A DNA stretch of 64,000 bases from Sphingobacteriales bacterium (GCA_016219985.1 JACRJO010000009.1:62001-126000); one strand, 5' to 3'; positions 25,165 through 34,687 are shown, counted from the stretch's first letter. Made by a program: numbers and translations. The notes: generated from the letters alone by a model not told the origin.

Positions 25165-26727
25165 ATGAAAAAAATACTCCTGGCTCAGCTGGCAGTTACC
25201 TGCCTTCTTATTCTTTCCCCTGTTTCAAACAGCATCTATGCCCAGCAGGGTCCGGTCAGCAAATGGCCGAAGGGGATCTCGTACGAAATTTTTGTGCAGT
25301 CCTTCTGCGACTCGGATGGCGATGGCAAAGGGGATATAAAGGGAATGACCTCCAAACTGGATTACCTGCAAGACCTGGGCGTGGAAGCTGTCTGGCTCAT
25401 GCCCATCAACCCCTCTCCATCTTATCACAAATATGATGTGACTGATTATTACGGCATCCATCCCGATTACGGAACCACCGGTGATTTTAAACAATTTGTG
25501 AACGAGGCGCATAAAAGAAATATCAAAGTAGTGATCGACCTGGTGATCAATCATTGCTCCAGCAAACATCCCTGGTTCCTCGATGCGTCCAAAAACGAAA
25601 ACAGCCCTTACAGGGATTATTTTGTATGGACCCATAAAGACGACCCGCAGGTAAAAGCATTTGTAACCCAAACCAATGAAGATTCCCGGAACAGGAACCG
25701 CTGGAATAAAGTGGAAGGGAGCGATTACCTCTATTACAGTTACTTCGGTCCGCATATGCCCGACCTGAACTTCGACAGCCCGAAACTGCGTGCGGAAATA
25801 TTTAAAGCGGGCCGTTTCTGGCTGGCGGAAATGGGCATTGATGGTTTTCGCCTCGACGCTGCCCGGCATATTTTCCCCGAGGAAAGGGCCAGGGAGAGTC
25901 ATGCCTGGTGGGTCTACTTTTTAAATGAAATGCGAAAAGTCAAACAAGACGTTTACCTCGTTGGTGAAGTCTGGGCTTCTTCCGATATCGTGGCGCCCTA
26001 TCTCAAAGGCATACCCGCTTTATTCAACTTTGACCTCGCTTCTTCCATCCGGAAAGCGGTAAATGAAGAACGGGCCGATTCGCTGGCTATCAAACTGAAA
26101 GCGATTGAAGATTTCTATACCACCATCAACCCGGATTTTATTGATGCCACATTCCTGACCAATCATGACCAGAACCGCATCATGAGTTCAGTTGATGATA
26201 ATATGGACAAGGCGAGGGTTGCCGCCGCCCTCCTTTTTACCCTGCCGGGTTCCCCCTACCTGTACTACGGGGAAGAAATCGGCATGCGGGGAAAAAAGCC
26301 CGATGAATACATACGGGAGCCTTTCTTATGGGATAATGCAAAAAACGACAAGGGAAGGACCTCCTGGGTAACACCCCGTTACAATACGGACAGCAGCATC
26401 GTACCTGCTGCCCGGCAAATAAAGGATAAAAACTCGTTGTTCAACTATTACAAGTCCCTGATCGCATTAAGAACCGGCAGCAGGGCCCTGGGGACGGGCG
26501 AACTCATCCCGGTTGACCTGGGCCATAAAGAGATTTGTTCCTTCCGGAGAATCCGGGAAGACGAAAATTTATTGGTACTGCACAATCTTTCAAAAACTGA
26601 ACGCAGCCTTCAGCTCCCCGAAGAACTGGCCGGTTATAAAACGATTGTTTTTAAAACAAAAACCAATGATGTAAAAAATAATACCGTTCAGCTGGCCCCT
26701 TACAGCACCCTGATCCTGAAAAAATAA
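25165..26727 (+). CDS. GH13 alpha-amylase family glycosidase, secreted
   Basis: About 520 residues with a signal peptide (MKKILLAQLAVTCLLIL, cleavage near IYAQQ). The four GH13 regions are complete: DLVINHCS; GFRLDAARH with nucleophile Asp231; VGEVWAS with acid/base Glu268; and FLTNHDQNR with Asp335. The N-terminal IFVQSFCDSDGDGKGDIKG and the short calcium-like loop resemble alpha-glucosidase or oligosaccharide-cleaving members instead of large endo-amylases; there is no starch-binding module. The frame opens at 25105, overlapping the transporter stop, but the signal peptide fixes ATG 25165. Confidence 0.88.
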   Translation: MKKILLAQLAVTCLLILSPVSNSIYAQQGPVSKWPKGISYEIFVQSFCDSDGDGKGDIKGMTSKLDYLQDLGVEAVWLMPINPSPSYHKYDVTDYYGIHPDYGTTGDFKQFVNEAHKRNIKVVIDLVINHCSSKHPWFLDASKNENSPYRDYFVWTHKDDPQVKAFVTQTNEDSRNRNRWNKVEGSDYLYYSYFGPHMPDLNFDSPKLRAEIFKAGRFWLAEMGIDGFRLDAARHIFPEERARESHAWWVYFLNEMRKVKQDVYLVGEVWASSDIVAPYLKGIPALFNFDLASSIRKAVNEERADSLAIKLKAIEDFYTTINPDFIDATFLTNHDQNRIMSSVDDNMDKARVAAALLFTLPGSPYLYYGEEIGMRGKKPDEYIREPFLWDNAKNDKGRTSWVTPRYNTDSSIVPAARQIKDKNSLFNYYKSLIALRTGSRALGTGELIPVDLGHKEICSFRRIREDENLLVLHNLSKTERSLQLPEELAGYKTIVFKTKTNDVKNNTVQLAPYSTLILKK

Positions 26728-26737
26728 ATACCGCGCC

Positions 26738-29503
26738 ATGAAATACAGACTTCTCCCGGCCCTCGCCCTTCTTTGTATCAGCGCACAGGCGCCCGGCCAG
26801 GCCGGCCAGCAGCTGAAGGTGGACTTTAATAAGCTGGCGAATACGCATGATATCAGCCTGTCTCCCTGGGGCCCCTATTCAAAGAAATATGCCGGCGTTT
26901 CCCATATCTATGATATGAAGGCGGGCATGCGGTTTGATTTTTCTGTATTGCCCGGGTTCTACCGCAACAAGATCCTTATACCCAATGTGCAATGCGAGTC
27001 GGGCTATTTCCCCTGGGAAGTAAACAACGATCTAACCCGTTTCACTTACCGGTATGAACTGGAATGGAAGGATAAAGTGTACACGGATATTACCTATACC
27101 GTCATTGACAGTGCAACGGTATTAGTGAGCATGAAATGTGTCAACAGCACGGATATACCGCAGAACCTGTCCCTGAACCTGGTCTATGGAATTGAATACC
27201 CCGATGTTTATCCCGCCAGCAAACTGGTTTATTCGGAGCACTCAACCTGGCTTAGCGGGACTGACTATCTTTCTCTCGATTATGTACAAAAAAGGCCAAA
27301 GGATAACCTGGTCACCGATGGCTGGATCCGCGGTGAGGTCAGGGACAATGCATTTATCGGCGGTTCAGCCGTTGGCCAGGATTTCGGAAAAGGCATTGGG
27401 GACAAACTGGTGTACCAACCCGTTTTTAAGCAGGAACATCCCAGTGGTACCCTGAGTATCTGGTACAGGATGAAAGAAAACAGCCGCTGTACACTAAACC
27501 TGACAAAGCTCGTTAACCAGGCGATTACCCTGGATGGTAACGGGAAGCTTTCCCGTATCGATTTGCCTTACCAGCTAACGGGGAAGCAGGAACGGTCCAT
27601 CGTTATTGAATCCGCAGGGGGCGATGCGATTGAGCTAAACGGGATCCTGCTGACCCCATCGGGTGAAGAATCAGTCACCCGGCTGGAAGAACAACCCAGG
27701 CAATACTCACCTGAATCGGTCAATAATGCTGCGGAACAGAAACTGATCTCAAAATACAGCGACATCCCGCTGTATTATGGATTCGGCTGGGACGGGAACC
27801 TTGATTTCAAACTCAGGCAGATCAAAAACGACGAACTGGATATTTTTTTCCGGCGCCTGGTGCACAGTCATGTGGACAGCATCCTGAAAGGAAATTACAA
27901 GGGCGATTATTCAAATATATTTATCCGGCCGGTGGAGCTGGAACCCCGGGCGGAGAAAACGATCTATGGCCTCCTTTGCACCGGCAACGAACAGCAGGTA
28001 AAGAACCGGCTGAATGAACTGGCTGCCCTGAGCCAGCAATACGGCAAAGAGGAAAAGACCGGGGCACAATCTTCAGCCAATATTTTGCCGCAGGGCGAAA
28101 AATACCTGTTCAGTCAAAAAATGCTGAAGGCTACGGTGCTGAACGATGTGGTGTATCCTATTTATACCCAACGCGAATATATCCGCCACTTTACGCCCGG
28201 TAAATGGTGGAACAGTTTATACACCTGGGATCTTGGCTTCATCGCACTCGGCTTGAATGAGATCAATATTGACAAAGCGGCGGAATGCATCAATGCCTAC
28301 ACTACTCCCGTTGGCAGCCAGTCCGCCTTTATACATCACGGATCGCCGGTGCCCACGCAGTTTTATGCATTCCTTGATCTCTGGAACAGGACACAATCCA
28401 GGGAAATGCTGGCCTATTTTTACCCAAGGCTGAAACAATATTATGAATTTATGTCAGGGCGGCTGGGCAGTTCGTCAACGCGTACGTTAAAATCAAACCT
28501 GTTAAAAACATGGGATTACTGGTACAACTCAGGCGGCTGGGACGATTATCCGCCCCAGGTGGAAGTACACCGGCAAAAAGCAGAAGCCAGCATCGCCCCG
28601 GTCATCAATACCGCGCAGCAGATACGTATCGGTAAGATCATGCGGATGGCCGCCCAGGTGCTGGGCCTGAAAGCGGATATCCCCGTTTACGATAAGGATA
28701 TCAAAGATTTTTCCCTGGCCCTGCAAAAATATTCCTGGAATCCCCGCAGCGGGTATTTCAGTTATGTACTGCACGATAAGGATGGCCATGCGACCGGGCG
28801 CCTGAACTATGGCGACAGTACGGATTATAATATGGGGCTGGATGGCGCTTACCCGCTGATAGCCGGGATCTGTACCCCGGATCAGCAAAATGGCCTGATC
28901 GAAAAAATATTTTCAGAAAACCACATGTGGTCGCCGGCCGGTATTAGTGTGGTGGATCAGTCCGCCCCTTATTACAGGATTGACGGCTATTGGAACGGTT
29001 CCGTGTGGATGCCTCACCAGTGGTTTACCTGGAAAACCATGCTGGACCTGGGGAGGCCTGAACTGGCTTTTAAAATTGCAGAAAAAGCGCTGGATGTCTA
29101 CAGCAAAGAAACCAATGAATCCTATTACACTTTTGAACATTTCCTGGCCAAAAGCGGAAGAGGAGCGGGCTGGCACCAGTTCTCCGGGCTCTCCAACCCC
29201 GTCTTATCCTGGTTCGGAGCCTACTACAGGAAAGGCACGGTAACAACCGGTTTTGAGACCTGGATCAATCAGCAGTCCTTTAATAAGGATCTGTCCTCCT
29301 ACAAAGCAGATATTGTCTTCGACCAGGCTACAACGGCGCACCAGCGGAGTATCCTGATCTGTTTAAATCCGGCCTTTACATACACGGTGACATTTAACGG
29401 AAAGAAAGTGAATTCCGAAAGCCCTTACCCGGGCTTACTCCAGATCAAACTGCCGGCTTCAAATACAGGGGGGAAGCTGGAAGTGGTAAAGACCGGAGAT
29501 TAG
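26738..29503 (+). CDS. Large secreted glycosidase, GH63/MGH1-like (alpha/alpha)6 barrel
   Basis: 921 residues with a signal peptide (cleavage near APGQA). An N-terminal beta-sandwich (about 25-400) is followed by an (alpha/alpha)6-type region (about 440-830) with motifs seen in GH63 and mannosylglycerate-hydrolase-like enzymes: WWNSLYTWDLGFIALGLNE, GGWDDYPPQVEVHRQ, LDGAYPLIAGI and DGYWNGSVWMPHQW, then ESYYTFEHF. The acidic residues in TWDLG and in the WDDYP segment are candidate catalytic groups. Such enzymes invert alpha-linked glucosides or mannosides; this one's substrate is unknown. It is the last gene of the operon, 10 bp after the amylase. Confidence 0.75.
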   Translation: MKYRLLPALALLCISAQAPGQAGQQLKVDFNKLANTHDISLSPWGPYSKKYAGVSHIYDMKAGMRFDFSVLPGFYRNKILIPNVQCESGYFPWEVNNDLTRFTYRYELEWKDKVYTDITYTVIDSATVLVSMKCVNSTDIPQNLSLNLVYGIEYPDVYPASKLVYSEHSTWLSGTDYLSLDYVQKRPKDNLVTDGWIRGEVRDNAFIGGSAVGQDFGKGIGDKLVYQPVFKQEHPSGTLSIWYRMKENSRCTLNLTKLVNQAITLDGNGKLSRIDLPYQLTGKQERSIVIESAGGDAIELNGILLTPSGEESVTRLEEQPRQYSPESVNNAAEQKLISKYSDIPLYYGFGWDGNLDFKLRQIKNDELDIFFRRLVHSHVDSILKGNYKGDYSNIFIRPVELEPRAEKTIYGLLCTGNEQQVKNRLNELAALSQQYGKEEKTGAQSSANILPQGEKYLFSQKMLKATVLNDVVYPIYTQREYIRHFTPGKWWNSLYTWDLGFIALGLNEINIDKAAECINAYTTPVGSQSAFIHHGSPVPTQFYAFLDLWNRTQSREMLAYFYPRLKQYYEFMSGRLGSSSTRTLKSNLLKTWDYWYNSGGWDDYPPQVEVHRQKAEASIAPVINTAQQIRIGKIMRMAAQVLGLKADIPVYDKDIKDFSLALQKYSWNPRSGYFSYVLHDKDGHATGRLNYGDSTDYNMGLDGAYPLIAGICTPDQQNGLIEKIFSENHMWSPAGISVVDQSAPYYRIDGYWNGSVWMPHQWFTWKTMLDLGRPELAFKIAEKALDVYSKETNESYYTFEHFLAKSGRGAGWHQFSGLSNPVLSWFGAYYRKGTVTTGFETWINQQSFNKDLSSYKADIVFDQATTAHQRSILICLNPAFTYTVTFNGKKVNSESPYPGLLQIKLPASNTGGKLEVVKTGD

Positions 29504-29530
29504 TGTACGGATCTATGAAGTATCCCTAAT

Positions 29531-29586
29531 TAGCTAATAGCTATAAGTTGTTAGCTGCTAGCTATTAGCTTTAAGCGGCGAGCCTG
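29531..29586. repeat. Period-7 array, unit TAGCTNN, 8 units
   Basis: TAGCTAA, TAGCTAT, AAGTTGT, TAGCTGC, TAGCTAT, TAGCTTT, AAGCGGC, GAGCCTG follow in exact 7-bp steps, starting 28 bp after the last gene of the GH operon. The rest of 29504-29762 holds nothing recognisable. Confidence 0.8.
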
Positions 29587-29762
29587 ATAATTCAATGGCT
29601 AATTCCAGCCATCAAAGCTCACAATAAGCCCCGAAAGTGAATATTAAACACAACATAACACTACCTGCTCCTGCAGCGGCAGCAACCATTTGCCGGCCCG
29701 GGTCAGGGCCACGCCAACCGTGTTTTACAGGCGATCCCTGTTACGTATCAGCAGGCCGGTCA

Positions 29763-30122
29763 CTATGGTATCCGGAACCAGGCAACAATCCCGGAAAGAA
29801 TAAAGATCAGGACCAGCAGCGGCAGTATTTTGAATTCCTTCTTTTTATAATGGACGACAAAAGCGCCAGCCATCACGATGCAAAACCCCAAAGCCGACAG
29901 GGGGGTAAGTACCGGCAGGATTCCCGTAGCAAGAGGAAAAATAATGCCTGCTGATCCCAGCAATTCAAACAAACCGATTATCCGTACCGGGAGTGGCGGG
30001 GCACCGGGTGAAAGTTGTTGTTTCTCAACCAGTTTCTCTTTTGATGTGGTCAGTTTCAATAAGCCCGGCACTAAAAAAAGGGCGGCCAGCAGGCCCTGGA
30101 TGATCCATAATGCAGTATTCAT
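29763..30122 (-). CDS. DoxX family membrane protein
   Basis: About 119 residues with four predicted membrane helices (LWIIQGLLAALFLVPGLLKL; IGLFELLGSAGIIFPL; LSALGFCIVMAGAFVV; LPLLVLIFILSGIVAW). This matches the DoxX-like family, small inner-membrane proteins often tied to redox or thiol stress. The start is taken at the second Met (MNTALW); the frame opens seven codons earlier at 30143. It is divergent from the HxlR regulator, a common arrangement that suggests the regulator controls it. Confidence 0.82.
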   Translation of the reverse strand: MNTALWIIQGLLAALFLVPGLLKLTTSKEKLVEKQQLSPGAPPLPVRIIGLFELLGSAGIIFPLATGILPVLTPLSALGFCIVMAGAFVVHYKKKEFKILPLLVLIFILSGIVAWFRIP

Positions 30123-30243
30123 TTCCTGAATTTTATTTGCCAAATATTTGTTTACCGGTGCAAACGTATATTTATTTACTATACATTTGTTATTACTATA
30201 CTATTCTATAGTACTATCCTTTAGTATAGAAAAATGGCATCAA

Positions 30244-30612
30244 ATGGCAAAAACAAAACAAGAAGTGGCAAAGAGCCAGGGCGAATGCATCCGCATGATG
30301 CTCCCGGTAAAAGATGCACTGGATGTGTTAAGCGGCAAATGGAAACTGCCGGTTATTATTTCACTTTCGTTTGGCAACAAGCGATTCAGCCAGATTGCCA
30401 GGGAAATCCCGCATATTACAGATAGGATGCTCTCAAAAGAGCTGAAAGATTTAGAGATGAATGAACTGGTAAAGCGGACCGTGTATGATACGATCCCTGT
30501 TATTGTTGAATACTCGTTAACAGCTTACGGGAAATCGCTGAAGAAAGTAATTGATGAATTGCAGCGTTGGGGGCTGCAACACCGGAAACGTATCATCGGG
30601 AAGCCGAAATAA
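30244..30612 (+). CDS. HxlR-family winged-helix transcriptional regulator
   Basis: About 122 residues. The HxlR signature is complete: VLSGKWKLPVIISL, GNKRFSQIAREIPHITDRMLSK (the recognition helix region) and YSLTAYGKSLKKVIDELQRWG. HxlR proteins sense electrophiles or oxidants, often through a cysteine near the N-terminus; here Cys occurs in SQGECIRMM. The frame is open from 30148 but the family start is MAKTKQ, giving 30244. Divergent from doxX with about 120 bp between. Confidence 0.88.
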   Translation: MAKTKQEVAKSQGECIRMMLPVKDALDVLSGKWKLPVIISLSFGNKRFSQIAREIPHITDRMLSKELKDLEMNELVKRTVYDTIPVIVEYSLTAYGKSLKKVIDELQRWGLQHRKRIIGKPK

Positions 30613-30658
30613 TCCCGGTCGCGGAAATCACCCGCCTGACTGACAAATACCCGGGTAG

Positions 30659-31768
30659 CTATTTCAGTTTCACTGCCTTCCCGGTCTTTGCACTCGTTCT
30701 CGCAGCATCCAGTATTTCCATTACGATCATATTGTTTTCCAGGGAGGAGAGATCGTATTTAGAAAGCGTGATCTTCCCCCTGACCAGGGCGGCAAAAAAA
30801 GCAAAGGGATCATCATAAGGCGATTCCCTTTCCTTCAGGCTCTCCTTTACTTCCGCCTTATCATTTTCCAGCCGGACCCGCATGTCGGACCGGTTATCGG
30901 TGAAAACCGTCCCGGTGGATCCATACACTTCCATATCCTTCCGGCTGAAAGGCCAGTTCCAGGATGCCTGGATAATGCCCTGCATTTTCGGGTATTGCAG
31001 GAGGATAGTGGCTTCATCGTCCACTTTTGGATATACATCCGGCTTTATTTGCTGTGTCATCGCCATTACGGATACCGGCTTTTCCCCTTTGGCTAACCAG
31101 GTGATCAGGTTGGCGCCATAGCAGCCAAAATCAGTGATGGCGCCACCCCCGTTCTGAACCGGGTCCGTCAGCCAGTCCAGGAACTCTTTGTTCACCCCGA
31201 TTTCTTTGGGGCCCTTATGCCCGTCGTGCACCACCACTTTGCGTATTTCACCAATGGCCTTGTCCTCATTTACCAGGGAATACGCTTTATGATTAGTGGC
31301 ATACCAGGTCGTTTCATAATTGGTTACTAAAAGTATTTTATATTGATCCGCCAGCATTTTCATCCGGCGGGCATGTTCAAGGCTTACGGCCAGCGGTTTT
31401 TCCACCATCACATGTATCCCCCGCGGGGCGCAGGTTTCCACCACCCCGAGGTGCTCGTAAATAGTTCCAAAAGCGGCCACGGCTTCCGGCCTTGTCTTCT
31501 CAATCATTTCAGCCAGGGTATTGAAAACAATATCCATACTGAAGCCATGCTGCACGGCATAGCGCTGCGCCAGCTCCCGGTTGGGTTCAACGATCCCCAC
31601 AATCTGCACATCGCCCCGCTCGGGCCGTCCCAGCAGCCAATGTACATGTGTATGGGTAAGTCCGGCAATACCGATCCGCAGCTTCTTTACAGCAGCCGTA
31701 TCGCTTTGCGCAATCATCATACCGTTTATTAACAACAGGAAAAGGGAGAATAAGGCGGACTTTTTCAT
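30659..31768 (-). CDS. Gfo/Idh/MocA family oxidoreductase, exported
   Basis: About 369 residues with a signal peptide (MKKSALFSLFLLLINGMMIAQ). The Rossmann start is KLRIGIAGLTHTHVHWLLG, the conserved EKPLA stretch is at about 120 (MVEKPLAVSLEH), and the C-terminal alpha/beta domain holds ITDFGCYGANLITWL. The family performs NAD(P)-dependent oxidoreduction or isomerisation of sugars; several exported members use a tightly bound cofactor. No twin-arginine motif is seen. The frame begins 30 codons upstream, but the signal peptide sets the start. It ends convergently 46 bp from the HxlR gene and could act on sugars of the nearby glycan system. Confidence 0.85.
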   Translation of the reverse strand: MKKSALFSLFLLLINGMMIAQSDTAAVKKLRIGIAGLTHTHVHWLLGRPERGDVQIVGIVEPNRELAQRYAVQHGFSMDIVFNTLAEMIEKTRPEAVAAFGTIYEHLGVVETCAPRGIHVMVEKPLAVSLEHARRMKMLADQYKILLVTNYETTWYATNHKAYSLVNEDKAIGEIRKVVVHDGHKGPKEIGVNKEFLDWLTDPVQNGGGAITDFGCYGANLITWLAKGEKPVSVMAMTQQIKPDVYPKVDDEATILLQYPKMQGIIQASWNWPFSRKDMEVYGSTGTVFTDNRSDMRVRLENDKAEVKESLKERESPYDDPFAFFAALVRGKITLSKYDLSSLENNMIVMEILDAARTSAKTGKAVKLK

Positions 31769-31824
31769 AAGTGAAGTGTTCCTGCAAAATACTGAATTCC
31801 GCCAACAAAAAACGGGTGCCGCGC

Positions 31825-32238
31825 CTATGAGTTTAACTGGGCAATAGCATCTCCCCATTCTTCCACATGATACACTGATTTTATCTTCCCGTTCTCCGCT
31901 GTATGGATATCAATGGTCATAATACGGAAGGATTTAGTACCATCCGTTTCCACTCCCATAAACGGGCCATTGGGCGTCCCCGAGGCAATGCTGCGGACAA
32001 CGTATTTATTCCCCTCGCTTATGATTTCCTGTGGCTCCCATTTCAGGTCGGGCACCAGTTGCCAGAAAAAACCCACTTGTTTGATCAGCGCTTCCTTACT
32101 TTTGGCGGGCTCCCGGGTATTGCTTGAAATAAATCCGTCGGCCAGTATTTCCGCCAGGACGGCCTCGGGCCTGGTTTCCTTATTAACGGTTAATGCTTTC
32201 CTGTAAAAGGATGTTAACGCTTCTTTGTTACGGTCCAT
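31825..32238 (-). CDS. SnoaL-like / ester-cyclase-type NTF2-fold protein
   Basis: About 137 residues of the NTF2-like SnoaL class, with typical segments FWQLVPDLKWEPQEIISEGN, ASGTPNGPFMGV and the C-terminal IKSVYHVEEWGDAIAQL. Such proteins are small cytoplasmic enzymes or binding proteins of mostly unknown substrate. The frame is open to 32340, but the conserved part starts at MDRNKEA (32238). It precedes the Gfo/Idh gene by 56 bp and follows the AraC gene on the same strand. Confidence 0.78.
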   Translation of the reverse strand: MDRNKEALTSFYRKALTVNKETRPEAVLAEILADGFISSNTREPAKSKEALIKQVGFFWQLVPDLKWEPQEIISEGNKYVVRSIASGTPNGPFMGVETDGTKSFRIMTIDIHTAENGKIKSVYHVEEWGDAIAQLNS

Positions 32239-32352
32239 TTTTAAAAGTTTTAGGTGAATAACAGGTATGCAAGATGCCGTGTTTCCCAATCGTGCAAAAG
32301 GTAATTTCCTGCCTTTGAATGATAATTTTGCGCAGCCCATCCCGGGGAGGGA

Positions 32353-33261
32353 TCAGCAGTATTTTTTCCGGAAGGCAAGCGGGGTCAGGCCGGTATGCCG
32401 GCGAAAGTATTTAATGAAATTGGTGGGCTCCTCAAAACCCAGTGCAAAGCCGATCTCCTTGGCGGACTGATGGCTGTACACCAGCATCCGTTTCGCTTCT
32501 AGCAAAACCCTATCATCAATCATCTCCTTGGGGTGCTTACCCAGTATTTTTGTACTGGCCTGGCCCAGGCGCTTTTCTGAAATATGCAGGCTGTCCGCAT
32601 AGAAACCCACGCTTTTATTACGGGTAAAACCGGTCTCGAGCAGGGTCCTGAATAAAAGCATATAATCAAGATCCCTGCTTTTTTTAAATCCGGAAAATCC
32701 CTGCTTCCTCTTTTCCCTCTCCGCTAATAATAAAAAATTATGCAGCCAGTTCCGGAGGATCGCGGGCGTGGAAGGATCGGCCGGCACCTCCTGCTCTTTT
32801 GTTATCTGCTGGCAGATATCCACGTATTGCCGGAAGGATATTGCCCCCACCCCGAAGGCCGGCTGGTCAACCAGCCCGTTAAATAAGATGCTGCGCTTCA
32901 AAAAATGGGTATCGGCGGCCGTTGCGGAAAAAAAGTCGTCGGTAAACAACAAGAGGCAACCGGAATATTTCAACTGCGGATCAAACTGTTGCACCCGGTC
33001 CTTATCCACAAACAGCAGCGAATAAGGCTCCGTCTTTACCGGGTTAAAATCCACCAGGTGCACGGGTGAGCAATCCCCCAATAAAAATATATGGTAAAAA
33101 TCTGTACGGTGCGGGCTAACTAACTGGTCCCGGTAATTCTTCACCAGCTTTTCCAATGGCAGCACTTCGATTTGAAGTGTGGCCGATGATTTAAATTTAT
33201 ATCGCCTGATCTCCGGGAGCATGGGGTCAAAGTTAGCATCTTGGGATCGCAGGATCGCCAT
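32353..33261 (-). CDS. AraC-family transcriptional regulator
   Basis: 302 residues: an N-terminal cupin-like sensing half (about 1-170, with FYHIFLLGDCSPVHLVDFN) and a C-terminal pair of helix-turn-helix motifs (about 205-300). The second ends in SAKEIGFALGFEEPTNFIKY and FRRHTGLTPLAFRKKYC, the AraC signature. It lies 27 bp behind the DUF417 gene on the same strand and may control the surrounding minus-strand block (alpha/beta hydrolase, DUF417, SnoaL-like, Gfo/Idh). Confidence 0.92.
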   Translation of the reverse strand: MAILRSQDANFDPMLPEIRRYKFKSSATLQIEVLPLEKLVKNYRDQLVSPHRTDFYHIFLLGDCSPVHLVDFNPVKTEPYSLLFVDKDRVQQFDPQLKYSGCLLLFTDDFFSATAADTHFLKRSILFNGLVDQPAFGVGAISFRQYVDICQQITKEQEVPADPSTPAILRNWLHNFLLLAEREKRKQGFSGFKKSRDLDYMLLFRTLLETGFTRNKSVGFYADSLHISEKRLGQASTKILGKHPKEMIDDRVLLEAKRMLVYSHQSAKEIGFALGFEEPTNFIKYFRRHTGLTPLAFRKKYC

Positions 33262-33288
33262 ACCCCTCCCTGGTATTTAATACAGGAT

Positions 33289-33720
33289 TCACCCGCGCAG
33301 ATTTTTACCCAATACGAGCAGGGAGATACCCAATGCCATTATATCTTTCAAAATAAAAAATTCAGTTACGGGAATTCCGTCAACCGTTGAAAATACACCG
33401 GGCGTGGTAAACAGGAAGCTCAGGGTGACGAGGAAGGTGATCGTGGAAATAAGACCGCCCCAGACCCCCGCCTTTTTCCAGAAAAAGGAAAGCAGCAGGC
33501 AGGCGGCGGCGAGGATCTCAACACCGCCGATCAGGTTCGAGGCTCCCTGCACGCTGGTCACTTTATACAGCCAGCTTAACAGGAAACTGTTTTTCACCAG
33601 GGATTCAATGCCTTTTGCTTCCGTTGGCGTGAACTTGAAAATGCCGATCCACAATAAAACAATGGCCAGGCCCAATACACTGATGCCATAGCCTAAAGAC
33701 TGGTAGTTTATTTTTTTCAT
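33289..33720 (-). CDS. DUF417 (YkgB-type) membrane protein
   Basis: About 143 residues with four hydrophobic segments (ISVLGLAIVLLWIGIFKF; NLIGGVEILAAACLLLSFF; GGLISTITFLVTLSFLFTT; ILKDIMALGISLLVLG). The pattern GIFKFTPTEAKGIESLVKNS is diagnostic for DUF417/YkgB. In E. coli the relative RclC belongs to the reactive-chlorine-resistance regulon; that role here is only suggested. The start at MKKINY (33720) is preferred over five residues upstream. It overlaps or nearly touches the alpha/beta hydrolase gene, indicating co-transcription. Confidence 0.85.
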   Translation of the reverse strand: MKKINYQSLGYGISVLGLAIVLLWIGIFKFTPTEAKGIESLVKNSFLLSWLYKVTSVQGASNLIGGVEILAAACLLLSFFWKKAGVWGGLISTITFLVTLSFLFTTPGVFSTVDGIPVTEFFILKDIMALGISLLVLGKNLRG

Positions 33721-33731
33721 ACTCGTTAGTT

Positions 33732-34508
33732 TCAATTCAGGCTTTTTATCCAGTTGGCTATATAGCCCGCCACTTCCTCCCAGTTTTGCTGGCCGCAGAT
33801 ATAATGTGTTCTCCCGGCAAATTCTTTGAAATCAGTTCTGCTGCTTTTATCCTTGTAGGCGTCAAAATTCTTTTTATTCAGGGAGGAAGGAATGATATGA
33901 TCCTTTTCCCCGGCGATGATCAGTAAAGGGTTGTGCGGCTTTTTAAAATCAATTTTACCTGCCTTCCCCGTGCTGCTCCGGGGGATATTCCGGCTTTCCG
34001 GAACCACAAACTTTTCATATTCCCTGGCTGTTTGCTCCAGGGTCATGGTATTACAAAAAGCATAATGAAACCATTTCACAGATGGCAGGCAGGGGGAATT
34101 CCCCTTCAGGGGGTTGATCGTGGGGAGATTGGCTTTCAGGAAGCTCCACTTAAAACTAAAAATACCGGCCGGCGGGGCAGGATCAATACAGATCCCCGCG
34201 GCTCCCTTATTCATTTCAATCAGTTTTTGAACAGCCAGTCCTCCCATGGAATGCCCGATCAGAACCGGTTTTTCGGGAAGGCTGTCAATAAATGCGGTGA
34301 GCTTTTCAATGACCTGCCCAAAATCAAGTTTGCCCAGCCCGGGGTTGATATGGGCACGCAAATCGGCCGGGCGGCCTTCGTGGTATGCGTAGGCCGGTGC
34401 GTAACAGCTGTACCCGGCGTTTTCAAAATAGCTGATCCAGGGTCCCCAGCTGTCGGGGTTCATAAAAAGTCCGTGAATAAAAACGATGGAGTTGGTTTTT
34501 GTATTCAT
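33732..34508 (-). CDS. Alpha/beta hydrolase
   Basis: 258 residues; the nucleophile elbow is IGHSMGG with Ser87, the oxyanion region IHGLFMNPDSW (about 11-21), the acid LIIAGEKDHIIP (about 199-210) and the catalytic histidine in FAGRTHYICG (about 233-242). No signal peptide, so it is cytoplasmic. The substrate is unknown; esterase or lactonase-type activity is usual. First gene of the minus-strand block that also holds DUF417 and AraC. Confidence 0.87.
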   Translation of the reverse strand: MNTKTNSIVFIHGLFMNPDSWGPWISYFENAGYSCYAPAYAYHEGRPADLRAHINPGLGKLDFGQVIEKLTAFIDSLPEKPVLIGHSMGGLAVQKLIEMNKGAAGICIDPAPPAGIFSFKWSFLKANLPTINPLKGNSPCLPSVKWFHYAFCNTMTLEQTAREYEKFVVPESRNIPRSSTGKAGKIDFKKPHNPLLIIAGEKDHIIPSSLNKKNFDAYKDKSSRTDFKEFAGRTHYICGQQNWEEVAGYIANWIKSLN

Positions 34509-34613
34509 TGCAAGGTTTTAACTGTTCAGGAGGCGCTGCTTTGCGAAAAAGGCCCGTAAGTACCCCATTTATAAACTACTGTTAAGTTAACTAACTTTTG
34601 AATCATCCCCAAT

Positions 34614-34641
34614 TAGCTGTGAGTTGCGAGTTGTGAGCTGC
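34614..34641. repeat. Period-7 array, units TAGCTGT/GAGTTGC, 4 units
   Basis: TAGCTGT, GAGTTGC, GAGTTGT, GAGCTGC in exact 7-bp steps, lying beyond the susD terminator between susD and the alpha/beta hydrolase gene. Confidence 0.7.
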
Positions 34642-34655
34642 GTGACCGGCCCTGC

Positions 34656-34687
34656 AAAAAAAAGACCCATTGCCTGAACAATGGGTC
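34656..34687 (-). terminator. Rho-independent terminator of the susCD operon
   Basis: On the minus strand a 9-bp stem GACCCATTG/CAATGGGTC with a 6-nt loop is followed by eight T residues. It lies 88 bp past the susD stop, in the right strand and position to end the susC-susD transcript. Confidence 0.85.

Noticed and set aside
29637..29954. A 105-codon plus-strand frame opposite the DoxX gene
   Set aside because: Low-complexity Lys/Gln/Ser-rich translation; the four-helix DoxX protein on the other strand is the real gene.
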